Below are positions 18,842 through 27,594 of a stretch of DNA of 64,000 bases, piece by piece. The notes beneath the pieces were generated by a model, which ran no database searches, was not told where the DNA came from, and saw only the letters and a program-made list of their open reading frames with translations. Made by a program: the position numbers and the translations under genes. The stretch is from assembly GCF_023283985.1 (NCBI RefSeq), contig NZ_JAKIKU010000005.1, forward strand, positions 62,001 to 126,000. Reading direction: 5' to 3'. Within the stretch, counting starts at the first letter, position 1. Each line of letters opens with the position of its first letter. This DNA is from Shewanella electrodiphila. GTDB taxonomy: Bacteria > Pseudomonadota > Gammaproteobacteria > Enterobacterales > Shewanellaceae.

Positions 18842-20902
18842 TTACTGCTGTAAGTCAATATTGTAAATTGCAAAGCCAAACTCATCGGTTAAGTCTGTTC
18901 GTTTTGTCATTGGTCGAACTTGATAATCTTCAACAAATTTGTCAGCCGTTTCACTGTCTTGGGTTTCAAAACGAATATCAAGTTTAGTAGGCGTATCAAT
19001 GGTGACAAAGTCCCAATTGTTGTCGGCACTTGGGTCGACTTCACCATTAGCTTCAGACTCTTCCGAAATATATTGAGCTAAAGCCTCACGGTTTGTATCC
19101 GGTAATTCCATAACTACAAATTCAGCACCTGTACCTGCGAATTTACCACCAAATGCACGGTAGTTGTTCGATGCAATGATAAACTCTTTGCTTGCTAATT
19201 CATCATCTGTGAAAACAACCCCGTCAGCATCGGTATAACTTAAGTCTACAATACGGTTAGCATCAGGATTCACTACAACACAGTCACCATCAAACTTAGT
19301 TGGTTGGGTCACATCAATTTTATAGCTCACTCCGTCAATAACATCGTAGTTATACGTTCTATGAGTATCCCAGTTAATTAAGCTTTGAGCTTCGGTAGAG
19401 TTGGGATTAATTTGGTTGAATTGATTAGCACTACATTCAAGCCAATCTTTTACTTCTGCCCCAGTCACTTTCACTGCAACCATTGTATTTGGGTACAAAT
19501 ATAGATCCGCTGCATTTTTATAGGTCAAATCGCCAGCAGGAACTTGCACATAGCTATCAGCATCTGAAGTTGTGCTGTGACGACCACCAGCCTTAAATGG
19601 AGCAGAAGCTGAAAGTACTGGAATGTTTTTAAGTGCATCTATTTTTGAAGCAGCTTCTGCTACTGCGTCAATCTGCGCATTAGATACGATTTGAACTGTT
19701 GGATCGTCTTGTACTAGAGATAAAAAGCTATACATATCTGTAGAAGACTTACCAATAGGTGCATTAACATATTCAAGCGTGGCTGTATGTTCAAGCTCAA
19801 CCATCGCATGGATATTTGCGTCAGGCTCAACCGAGAACTCTTCAGTAGTATCAGTTGCTTTTATAAAGATAGGGCGTGCTTTAGACAAGCTATTCGTAAC
19901 TGCCCATGCACCGTCTTCTTGTACTAAGGTCAAGTCCACAACGCCTAAGTTGTCACCCCAACGGCCTGGCATAACGGCTGCTACACCATTAATTGTACCT
20001 TTTTCAATGTCGACATTGGCGACATCGGCGAATTGAGAACTTGGAAATACCGAGTGACTGTGGCCGAACATGATAGCGTCGATGCCATCAACCGTTGTTA
20101 AAGCCCAAGTTGCATTTTCTGCACTCATATCACTTGGATTTTCAGATGAACCGATACCTGAATGAGGGATCGCTACAATAACATCAGCGCCTTCAGCTTT
20201 CATTTGAGGCACATAACGTTCAGCTGATTCAACAATGCCTCGTGCAACGACTTTGCCATCAAGGTTTTGTTTGTCCCAAATTTTAATTTGTGGAGGAACA
20301 AAACCGATATAACCGATTTTTATGGTGTGTTCATCGCCATTATTATCAACGACTAGTTGCTCTTTAATGATGTAAGGCTCAAATAATGGTTCACCGGCTT
20401 TAACTTCTCTGAAGCAATCGTCAACTTCACAATAGACATTGGCACTAATATAAGGAAAATTTGATTCAGCAGTAGCCTGATCTAAAAAGTCCAATCCATA
20501 GTTAAACTCATGATTACCTATGTTACCGACTTCATAATTAAGCGTATTCATTGCTTTGTAAGCTGGGTGAGTATCAGTTAGCTGGTTGGTTGATTTGAAC
20601 TCATGAGCAATATAATCACCCATAGGGCTGCCTTGAAGTAAATCACCATTATCTACTAATACGCTATTGGTAACTTCTTCACGGGCTTCGTGAATTAATG
20701 CTGCGGTACGAGCTAAACCAATGGTTTTATCAGTTTGGCCACTATAGTAATTGTAATCCATGATATTCGCGTGAATATCACTGGTTTCCATAATACGTAA
20801 ATCAACTTCTACAGTTTTGACACTGTTATCATCTGATGAGCTACAACCACTGATCCCAAGAGCACCCGCTATAACGACTGCTAAAACCTTTTTATTTAAC
20901 AT
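18842..20902 (-). CDS. cpdB: CpdB-like 2',3'-cyclic-nucleotide phosphodiesterase/3'-nucleotidase, lipoprotein
   Basis: Hydrolyses 2',3'-cyclic nucleotides and 3'-nucleotides outside the cytoplasm, releasing nucleoside and phosphate. 686 residues. An N-terminal metallophosphatase domain has METSDIHANIMDYNYY (metal Asp/His), VDNGDLLQGSPMGD, IGNHEFNYGLDFL and MFGHSHSVFP. A 5'-nucleotidase C-terminal domain has VAVKVTGAEVKDWLE and ASNNYRAFGG. The signal peptide ends in a lipobox (GISGCSSS), so this version is membrane-anchored, unlike soluble E. coli CpdB. Monocistronic, with a hairpin GGAGC...GCTCC (20928-20949) in its 5' leader. Confidence 0.9.
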   Translation of the reverse strand: MLNKKVLAVVIAGALGISGCSSSDDNSVKTVEVDLRIMETSDIHANIMDYNYYSGQTDKTIGLARTAALIHEAREEVTNSVLVDNGDLLQGSPMGDYIAHEFKSTNQLTDTHPAYKAMNTLNYEVGNIGNHEFNYGLDFLDQATAESNFPYISANVYCEVDDCFREVKAGEPLFEPYIIKEQLVVDNNGDEHTIKIGYIGFVPPQIKIWDKQNLDGKVVARGIVESAERYVPQMKAEGADVIVAIPHSGIGSSENPSDMSAENATWALTTVDGIDAIMFGHSHSVFPSSQFADVANVDIEKGTINGVAAVMPGRWGDNLGVVDLTLVQEDGAWAVTNSLSKARPIFIKATDTTEEFSVEPDANIHAMVELEHTATLEYVNAPIGKSSTDMYSFLSLVQDDPTVQIVSNAQIDAVAEAASKIDALKNIPVLSASAPFKAGGRHSTTSDADSYVQVPAGDLTYKNAADLYLYPNTMVAVKVTGAEVKDWLECSANQFNQINPNSTEAQSLINWDTHRTYNYDVIDGVSYKIDVTQPTKFDGDCVVVNPDANRIVDLSYTDADGVVFTDDELASKEFIIASNNYRAFGGKFAGTGAEFVVMELPDTNREALAQYISEESEANGEVDPSADNNWDFVTIDTPTKLDIRFETQDSETADKFVEDYQVRPMTKRTDLTDEFGFAIYNIDLQQ

Positions 20903-21247
20903 ATGACTCTCTCTTTTTCCTGACCCCGGAGCTTGTTTTTTTGTGCTCCATTATTGTTGTGAATAAAGCAGAACTACCTTCACTGCATTAAACGTCATGA
21001 ATTATATACAAAGTGAATTACAGTGTTGCGACAAAAGAACAATTAATTAAAAAAAAGTAATTCATTTGCTTTTAATGTTAATAATTGGTTTTTTATTCTG
21101 GAATTAGCTCCCGTTTGGTTATTCTAGCTTCAGGAGGGGCTAAATTAGTGACTGTTCGGAAAGGTGTTTTGTATTTTTTGGACTATAAAACGACTTTTGC
21201 GGCTTAAATAAAAAAGGCGCCGAAGCGCCTTTAAATTCAGCTCGTGT
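20903..21247. other. Intergenic region between cpdB-like and M3 peptidase genes
   Basis: 345 AT-rich bases: the cpdB leader with a GGAGC/GCTCC stem near 20928-20949, a gap with no feature, and the peptidase terminator at 21206-21232. Confidence 0.45.
21206..21232 (-). terminator. M3 peptidase terminator
   Basis: On the minus strand AAAGGCGCTTCGGCGCCTTT forms a tight tetraloop stem followed by TTTATTTA. Confidence 0.85.
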
Positions 21248-23431
21248 TTACTTGTCTTCTAAAAGACCACGGCTTCTTAGCAGTGGCTCGATACCCGCAT
21301 CTTTACCACGGAATTGACGGTACAGATCCATAGGGTCGGCGCTACCACCTTGAGATAAAATATTGTCTCTAAATGCTTGCGCAGTGGCTGGGTCAAATAT
21401 GCCATTTTCTTTGAATGCTTCAAATGCATCAGCACCTAAGATATCAGACCACAAGTAGCTGTAATAACCCGCAGAATAACCACCCGCAAAAATATGCGAG
21501 AAATAAGTACTGCGATAACGAGGGGCGATTTCTTTAATTAAGCCCATGTTAGCAAGTGACTCAGCTTCAAATTTAGCGGCATTATGCACTGTGTTGTCAT
21601 TGAGTGTATGCCAGTCTAAATCTAATTTGGTTGCCGCCATGTACTCAACCGTGGCAAAGCCTTGGTTAAATTTACTTGCTGCTTGAATTTTTTCTACCAA
21701 CTCTTGTGGAATCACTTCGCCAGTTTTGTAGTGCTTAGCGAACTGAGCTAATACTTCAGGCTGCGTCATCCAGTTTTCCATCACTTGTGATGGGAACTCA
21801 ACATAGTCGCGTGGTACAGCCGTGCCAGCTTGCGATGCATATTCTACGTCAGACAAAATGCCGTGAAGGGCATGACCAAATTCATGGAATAAGGTACTAG
21901 CTTCGTCGAATGTAAGTAATGAAGGCTCATCACCAGTTGGTTGTGGGTAGTTTAAAACGTTAACAATAATAGGCTTAGAATCAATGCCATTCATATTGTA
22001 TTGCTTACGATATGAATTCATCCATGCGCCGCCACGTTTACTGTCACGAACGTAATAATCACCCATAAATACAGCTAAGAAAGAACCATCTTTGTCGTAA
22101 ACTTCCCATGTTCTAACATCTGGGTGATATTTAGGTAAATCAGTACGTTCTTTTACTGTGATACCGAATAAACGGTTAGCAGTATAGAATACGCCATCTA
22201 AGGTCGCTTCTAATGAAAAATAAGGACGTGTTTGTTGTTCATTAAAGCTGTATTTAGCGACACGAATTTGGTCAGAGTAATACCACCAATCCCATGCTTC
22301 AAGCTTAAAGTCACCACCTTGACTATCAATTAATGCTTGCATGTCTTTCACTTCAGCATTGGCTTGCGCCAGTGCAGCTGGCCATACTTTATCAAGCAGA
22401 CCATACACGTTTTCAGGTGTTTTTGCTGTGCGCTCTTCAAGCACAAAGTGAGCATGGGTTTTGTAACCCATTAATGCTGCTTTTTCAGCGCGAAGCGCCG
22501 CAATTTTAGCTAAGCCTTTTTTGTTATCATTAGCGTTATCATTATTAGCTCTTTCAATGTAACCCTTAAAAATAGCTTCACGTAAATCACGGTTTTCAGC
22601 GTAAGTTAAAAATGGCGTAATAGAAGGGCGCTGTGTGGTAAATACCCACTTGCCATCATGGCCACGTTTTGTCGCTGTGGCCGCTGCAGTATCAATCACA
22701 TCTTGTGGCAAGCCTGCTAAACCAGCTTCATTGTCGATAACTAATTCAAAGGCATTAGTTTCAGCTAATAAATTATCGCCAAACTCAAGGTTTAGTTTTC
22801 CAATTTGTTCATTAAGCGCACGTAAGGTGTCTTTATCTTCTGCTGATAAGTTTGCACCGCCGCGGGTAAAGCGCTTGTAGGTATCTTCTAATAATTTAGC
22901 TTTAGCAGTGTTGAGGTTTAATGCATCTTTTTGTAGATAAACTGCCTTTACACGCTTGAACAAGTCGTCATTAAGTGAAATGTCATCTCTTGCAGATGAC
23001 AACATCGGTGACACTTGTTTTGAAATTTCTTGGATCGCAGGATTAGTGTGCGCACCTGTTAGGTTGTAGAACACACTGGCAACTTTAGTTAGCAACGCTC
23101 CTGAAAATTCCATCGCTTCGATAGTGTTTTCAAAAGTTGGAGCTTCTGGGTTGGCAACAATAGCGGCTATTTCAGCTTGTTGGGCTGCAATACCCGCCTT
23201 GAATCCTGGTAAATAGTGTTCATCTTTAATTTTATCGAAATCAGGGATTTCCATAAACGTGCCATAAGGCTTAAAGAAAGGGTTATTGGCATTTTGCTCA
23301 ATAATATTGTTTGCAATAACGTTAGGTGCTTGAGTTGTTGTGGTCGTTTGAGCGTTATCGTTCGCACATGCACTTAACATTAACGTCAGTGCCATGGCTG
23401 AAACAAGCGGCTTGAGGGTTAATCCCTTCAT
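21248..23431 (-). CDS. M3 family metallopeptidase (Dcp/oligopeptidase-like), lipoprotein
   Basis: Zinc metallopeptidase that cleaves short peptides, probably a peptidyl-dipeptidase Dcp relative. 727 residues. The zinc site HEFGH lies in LFHEFGHALHG (about residues 507-517), with the downstream Glu expected in VEFPSQVMENW. The N-terminus MKGLTLKPLVSAMALTLMLSACANDN is a lipoprotein signal with lipobox LSAC, so the enzyme is envelope-anchored, whereas E. coli Dcp is soluble. The start has an AGGGAA site upstream. Monocistronic. Dipeptidyl carboxypeptidase and oligopeptidase A specificities cannot be separated here. Confidence 0.92.
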   Translation of the reverse strand: MKGLTLKPLVSAMALTLMLSACANDNAQTTTTTQAPNVIANNIIEQNANNPFFKPYGTFMEIPDFDKIKDEHYLPGFKAGIAAQQAEIAAIVANPEAPTFENTIEAMEFSGALLTKVASVFYNLTGAHTNPAIQEISKQVSPMLSSARDDISLNDDLFKRVKAVYLQKDALNLNTAKAKLLEDTYKRFTRGGANLSAEDKDTLRALNEQIGKLNLEFGDNLLAETNAFELVIDNEAGLAGLPQDVIDTAAATATKRGHDGKWVFTTQRPSITPFLTYAENRDLREAIFKGYIERANNDNANDNKKGLAKIAALRAEKAALMGYKTHAHFVLEERTAKTPENVYGLLDKVWPAALAQANAEVKDMQALIDSQGGDFKLEAWDWWYYSDQIRVAKYSFNEQQTRPYFSLEATLDGVFYTANRLFGITVKERTDLPKYHPDVRTWEVYDKDGSFLAVFMGDYYVRDSKRGGAWMNSYRKQYNMNGIDSKPIIVNVLNYPQPTGDEPSLLTFDEASTLFHEFGHALHGILSDVEYASQAGTAVPRDYVEFPSQVMENWMTQPEVLAQFAKHYKTGEVIPQELVEKIQAASKFNQGFATVEYMAATKLDLDWHTLNDNTVHNAAKFEAESLANMGLIKEIAPRYRSTYFSHIFAGGYSAGYYSYLWSDILGADAFEAFKENGIFDPATAQAFRDNILSQGGSADPMDLYRQFRGKDAGIEPLLRSRGLLEDK

Positions 23432-23595
23432 ATTTTATTCCCTGTTTGCATAAGAATGGTTTAAAAATGAGCTTTTGAGCGATTTTTTGGCTTTAAGCTT
23501 CTATATTTTCATTTTGAGCTTTTTATATATCATTTTTAGAGGGGTATTTGGGATTATTTTACTGATTTAAAGTCAAAAACTTGTTTTAGTTTGTA

Positions 23596-23636
23596 ACAAA
23601 AAATAAAGGGACCTGATTTGTCATCAGATCCCTTTA
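23596..23636 (-). terminator. Terminator of downstream cassette copy
   Basis: AAAGGGA and CCTGAT pair with ATCAG and TCCCTTT around TTGT; on the minus strand the stem is followed by ATTTTTTG. It ends the MCP-porin-binding-protein unit. Confidence 0.8.
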
Positions 23637-23674
23637 AGCTATTTCAATGGAAGGGGGGAGAACTGAAATAGCTT
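23636..23674. repeat. 11-bp perfect inverted repeat after binding-protein gene
   Basis: AAGCTATTTCA (23636-23646) and TGAAATAGCTT (23664-23674) enclose a purine-rich 17-base loop. A further stem AGCCTTA/TAAGGCT overlaps the stop codon of the gene at 23695. Together with the terminator, this gives a run of hairpins in the 3' end of the transcript. Confidence 0.7.
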
Positions 23675-23694
23675 ATAAAGCTATAGCCTTAACA

Positions 23695-24090
23695 TTAAGG
23701 CTTTAAAATCACTTTAATACTTGCATCTACATCAGCTTCATCGATGTAACCAATTGCATTTGGATTAGAGGCAACAGCTGATTTCATCGCCGCAGCGTTT
23801 GAAACAGTGGCTGGTGGATTACCTTTACCAGTAAATACCTGTTTTGACCAAAACGCTTTAAGTTGAGAGTCTGACTTACCGGTAACGCTGCTATGAAATT
23901 CAGAGCGAGTTGCGTTACCTTCATCAAGTTCGTAAACAACAGCAGATTTTGAACCTTTACCAAGGAACAATTTTTTAGCATCAGAAGCAGAAATATCAGC
24001 AGCACCAGGTGCACCGATAACAACAACAGCAGCTTGCGCAGACATCATTGAACAAACGCTAAGCGCTAAAATTGAGATTAACTTTTTCAT
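23695..24090 (-). CDS. Small PstS-like periplasmic phosphate-binding-type protein, copy 1
   Basis: 131-residue exported protein with signal peptide MKKLISILALSVCSMMSAQA. The mature part (ADISASDAKKLFLGKGS, FWSKQVFTGKGNPPATVSN, AVASNPNAIGYIDEADVD) matches the PBP-like domain found in PstS relatives, but at about 110 residues it is less than half of PstS and would be about one lobe. Third gene of a chemoreceptor-porin-binder unit: it lies 11 bp after the porin with the same spacer as copy 2 (27188). The two copies differ at only about six residues. Ligand binding, possibly phosphate or another anion, is inference. Confidence 0.8.
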   Translation of the reverse strand: MKKLISILALSVCSMMSAQAAVVVIGAPGAADISASDAKKLFLGKGSKSAVVYELDEGNATRSEFHSSVTGKSDSQLKAFWSKQVFTGKGNPPATVSNAAAMKSAVASNPNAIGYIDEADVDASIKVILKP

Positions 24091-24101
24091 TTTATCGCTC
24101 C

Positions 24102-25337
24102 TTAAAATACAACATCAAATTGAACAGTATAAACAGTCGTGTCATCAAACTCTTGAGCAACATTGCTTTTTAGCCCACCTGATGTATCGCCAAAGTCAGT
24201 TGAGTAGGTCACATCAAACTTAACTGCTAAATTATCTATAGCGTCCCAACGAAGTCCTGCGCTGTATGACTTACGTTCACCATTAAATATTGCGGCATAA
24301 ACGGCTGATGTTTGATCTACAATTTGACGTAAGTCATCATCGGTTGTTTCATAAAAAGATGCTGTCACGTAAGGTGTGAATGTTTCTATTCGGTAACCTA
24401 GCGTTAAATAACCAGAGTCAGTATTTCGAAAAACACCCTCGACGTCGATCCGGGTCCATTCAGCAATGGCTAAAAATGACCCATTATCATAACTGCCACC
24501 AATGGCCGAAAATTGACCTTTCTCTTCATCTAAGACAAGTAAAGGAACTGTTACTTCAAGGTATATAGGCAGCCCTGTACTAGGATCGATTCCTGCAGAT
24601 GTAGTCGATTGTCGGGTCATTGTCCCGTCTAGCGAGCCTTCCCCATATAGACCTCGTAAAGTCCAGGTTTCATCAGTCCAAGTCGCATTGATACCTAAAA
24701 TGTTCTTTAAATCAACACCGAAAGCATCAGATTTACCACCATAAGCTTGGAAGGTGAGGGTAGAGTCATCGAATTCAATATCGTAGCTAACATCAGCACC
24801 AGTGTACGAAGTAAATGGTACAGGTCCGTACACGTCTTCAGGCGGACGAACAAATATCTGTGCATAACCAACATCTAAATAATCAGAATACATAAATAAT
24901 GGTAAACGTAGTTTACCAGCCCTAGCTTGTAAGCCATTTTCAAAGGTATGAGACACATAAGCCCATTCCGCTTCCACATCCCAATTATTTTCACCTTTCA
25001 TCATTAACTGCATTACGGCTTTTGTTTGATCAGAGATTGCAAAAGTTCCTTGTAAACCGAACTTACTGCCATCATCAAAATTAGCTGAAGTGGTTGCACC
25101 AGCATAGCCTGCGTTATTATCAGAGGTAATGAAAGCGCCGGTCATAAAACCATTAAAGGTTATGCGTTCAGTTAAACTGGCTGTTTGGCTAGCTTGTAAA
25201 GATTGAACCTGTTGCTCTAGTTGCGCAATCTTATTATTTGTTTGATCATCTGCTATTGCTTGTATGGGTAAAATTGCGACTGAAATTGCTAAAGGTAGCG
25301 TTTTCAAAGTAAGTTTCATCGTGTTGCTCCTGCTCAT
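24102..25337 (-). CDS. Outer-membrane porin-like beta-barrel, copy 1
   Basis: 411 residues. Signal peptide near MKLTLKTLPLAISVAILPIQAIA (start could be the second Met, 18 bp inside), then a coiled-coil-like stretch KIAQLEQQVQSLQASQTASL typical of trimeric porins, then alternating beta strands (RITFNGFMTGAFI, WAYVSHTFENGLQARAGKLRLP) and a C-terminal Phe in YTVQFDVVF, the outer-membrane insertion signal. Second gene of the cassette, 47 bp after the chemoreceptor. It aligns along its length with copy 2 but has diverged, especially in the loops (about 225-265). The substrate is unknown. Confidence 0.82.
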   Translation of the reverse strand: MSRSNTMKLTLKTLPLAISVAILPIQAIADDQTNNKIAQLEQQVQSLQASQTASLTERITFNGFMTGAFITSDNNAGYAGATTSANFDDGSKFGLQGTFAISDQTKAVMQLMMKGENNWDVEAEWAYVSHTFENGLQARAGKLRLPLFMYSDYLDVGYAQIFVRPPEDVYGPVPFTSYTGADVSYDIEFDDSTLTFQAYGGKSDAFGVDLKNILGINATWTDETWTLRGLYGEGSLDGTMTRQSTTSAGIDPSTGLPIYLEVTVPLLVLDEEKGQFSAIGGSYDNGSFLAIAEWTRIDVEGVFRNTDSGYLTLGYRIETFTPYVTASFYETTDDDLRQIVDQTSAVYAAIFNGERKSYSAGLRWDAIDNLAVKFDVTYSTDFGDTSGGLKSNVAQEFDDTTVYTVQFDVVF

Positions 25338-25384
25338 CGTTCAATGGTGATAACGTTATAATTATCAACCTTATGGTTATAATT

Positions 25385-27001
25385 TTAGACTTTGAATTGA
25401 CTCGTAATCGTCTGAAGCTGTCTACTCACGCCTTCAATGTCGTAACTGATCCCGCCCATTTCATCCGTGGTCATTTTTACTCTTGCTGCGGTAGTTTCGA
25501 TGTCTGTGACATATTGTTGTATTAGTTCAGATGTATTTTGTTGTTCTTCTGTCGCAGTTGCTATTTGATCGTTTACTACACTAATCGCACTGACTTTATC
25601 GGTGATATTGACTAATGTATCTCCGGCTAACAAAGTTTCTTGAACGCCTTCTTCAGCCGTTTCGATTCCACGCTGCATTGCTTCAACTGCCTCAATGGAG
25701 GTTGAACGAAGCTCTTGTAAAACTTGTTGGATTTCCTGTGTTGATGTTTGGGTCCGAGAGGCAAGTGTTCTGACTTCATCAGCTACTACGGCGAAACCTC
25801 TTCCTTGTTCACCCGCTCTCGCAGCTTCGATTGCTGCATTTAGTGCAAGTAAGTTAGTTTGATCCGCAATACTTCGTATGGTGTCGAGGATGTCATTTAC
25901 ATTGCCAGTGAAAGCGTCTAATTTATTTACCACAACAGCAGTCGTTCTGACTTCTTCTGCTAATTTGTTGATTGTCGTGATTGCTTTAGAGACAACCTCC
26001 TGGCCTTGTCGTGCTTCTTGATTTGCATTTTCTGCTTCTGATGCAGCGTTAGTTGCATATTCTGCGATGTGAGTAACACTCAAGAACATTTCCCGCATGG
26101 CATTTGAAATTTGTGTTACCGATCGATTTTGCTCTTCTACGGTTATTTCAGCATGTTTACAGCTTTCAAGTAGTGTATGAGACACTGCACCTAAGCTATC
26201 GGTAGTTTGCTTGGTATCAGTAATACTCACTTGCAGCTTAGAAACAAACTGATTAAACCAATGGACTAAGGTCGCAATTTCGTCTTTACCTTGATAATCG
26301 ATACGAGCACGCAAATCGCCTTCGCCTTCCGAAATATTTTGTAAAGAGTGGGTGACATTTTGAATTGTGACGATGATTGACCGATTGATTAAAAAGCCAA
26401 CGACAATTAAGAAAATTGATACAAGAAAACCAATTGTTAGCATCGAGGTCGCAGCATTGTTAGAGCTTGCTAACGTTTTTTCTATACTTGATGTAAATTG
26501 CTGTGAAAAATGAGTTTGTTTTTTATGGAAGACTTGAACGAGTTGTTCATAGCGCTTGGCATTATTGGCAGCCTGAAGCTTTATTTTATCGAAATCGACA
26601 TCGTCTTTTAAAAATTCAGCCACTAATAACTTTGCATTGTCATGATATAGAGATAAATCGTTATGCATTTTATTGGAATCTATACTTTCAGCAGGCAATA
26701 AATTGCTAATGTTATTCAAATTTATAATAATTTGATCAACCATATTTGCTGCTGTTTCTAAGCTATCTTCTTCTCCAGTGGTTACTGCAGATTGAATATT
26801 TTGTTCTAATTGAAGTAATAACCCCTCATTAATAGTCGCTAGATTAAGAACTGGGTAAAGTTTGGTTTGAAGTCCATTTAATCGTTGAGCATTTTGCTTC
26901 ACACTTTGATTGTTGATTGATAAAGCAATAATAAACGAAGTAATAGCGACGACGGTTAATAAAGCAATTCTATGCTTTATTTTTATGTTGTTTAACTGCA
27001 T
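25385..27001 (-). CDS. Methyl-accepting chemotaxis protein, copy 1
   Basis: 538-residue membrane chemoreceptor. TM1 about 12-30; periplasmic all-helical sensor about 31-184 (4-helix-bundle type, no Cache or PAS motif seen); TM2 about 185-207; HAMP about 208-261; then the long cytoplasmic signalling coiled coil with the hairpin tip [20 protein letters not shown] and [13 protein letters not shown] (about 383-420). No C-terminal CheR-tether pentapeptide; it ends QFKV. First gene of a three-gene unit with porin and binding protein. It is most similar to copy 2 in the cytoplasmic half and less so in the sensor. It likely signals to CheA/CheW elsewhere. Confidence 0.93.
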   Translation of the reverse strand: MQLNNIKIKHRIALLTVVAITSFIIALSINNQSVKQNAQRLNGLQTKLYPVLNLATINEGLLLQLEQNIQSAVTTGEEDSLETAANMVDQIIINLNNISNLLPAESIDSNKMHNDLSLYHDNAKLLVAEFLKDDVDFDKIKLQAANNAKRYEQLVQVFHKKQTHFSQQFTSSIEKTLASSNNAATSMLTIGFLVSIFLIVVGFLINRSIIVTIQNVTHSLQNISEGEGDLRARIDYQGKDEIATLVHWFNQFVSKLQVSITDTKQTTDSLGAVSHTLLESCKHAEITVEEQNRSVTQISNAMREMFLSVTHIAEYATNAASEAENANQEARQGQEVVSKAITTINKLAEEVRTTAVVVNKLDAFTGNVNDILDTIRSIADQTNLLALNAAIEAARAGEQGRGFAVVADEVRTLASRTQTSTQEIQQVLQELRSTSIEAVEAMQRGIETAEEGVQETLLAGDTLVNITDKVSAISVVNDQIATATEEQQNTSELIQQYVTDIETTAARVKMTTDEMGGISYDIEGVSRQLQTITSQFKV

Positions 27002-27114
27002 CTGATTGATCCTATGGAATAATAATCAATGGTCGAGTTGTTAACGAGCAATGATATTATTTTATAAGTGTGACCAATTCTTTGATTTAGAGTAGTGTTT
27101 TTGTTTATTTAAAT

Positions 27115-27147
27115 AAAAAGGGGACAGATAAATATCTGTCCCCTTTT
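27115..27147 (-). terminator. Terminator between the two cassettes
   Basis: AAAAGGGGACAGATA pairs perfectly with TATCTGTCCCCTTTT; on the minus strand a TTTATTT run follows. It separates copy 2 (upstream in transcription) from copy 1. A direct repeat of TTTGCAAATAT lies next to it (27157-27179). Confidence 0.88.
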
Positions 27148-27187
27148 GTTAGTTTTTTGCAAATATTTTGCAAATATATAATTCAGT

Positions 27188-27583
27188 TTACGGTTTTAGA
27201 ATAACCCTCACACTTGCATCTACATCAGCTTCATCGATGTAACCAATTGCATTTGGATTCGAAGCAACAGCTGATTTCATCGCCGCAGCGTTTGAAACTG
27301 TAGCTGGTGGATTACCTTTACCAGTAAATACCTGTTTTGACCAAAACGCTTTAAGTTGAGAGTCTGACTTACCGGTAACGCTGCTATGAAATTCAGAGCG
27401 AGTTGCGTTGCCTTCATTAAGTTCGTAAACAACAGCAGATTTTGAACCTTTACCAAGGAACAATTTTTTAGCATCAGAAGCAGAAATATCAGCAGCACCA
27501 GGTGCACCGATAACAACAACAGCTGCTTGCGCAGACATAATTGAACATACGCTAAGCGCTAAAATAGATAATACTTTTTTCAT
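27188..27583 (-). CDS. Small PstS-like periplasmic binding-type protein, copy 2
   Basis: 131 residues, near-identical paralogue of the gene at 23695 (differences mainly in the signal peptide, one D/N and two conservative changes near the end). Signal peptide MKKVLSILALSVCSIMSAQA; mature part with KKLFLGKGSKSAVVYEL, FTGKGNPPATV and NPNAIGYIDEADVD. The coding DNA is also almost identical to copy 1, including silent positions, although the neighbouring porins have diverged. That points to recent gene conversion or duplication. Same 11-bp spacing after its porin. Confidence 0.8.
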   Translation of the reverse strand: MKKVLSILALSVCSIMSAQAAVVVIGAPGAADISASDAKKLFLGKGSKSAVVYELNEGNATRSEFHSSVTGKSDSQLKAFWSKQVFTGKGNPPATVSNAAAMKSAVASNPNAIGYIDEADVDASVRVILKP

Positions 27584-27594
27584 TTTATCGCTCC

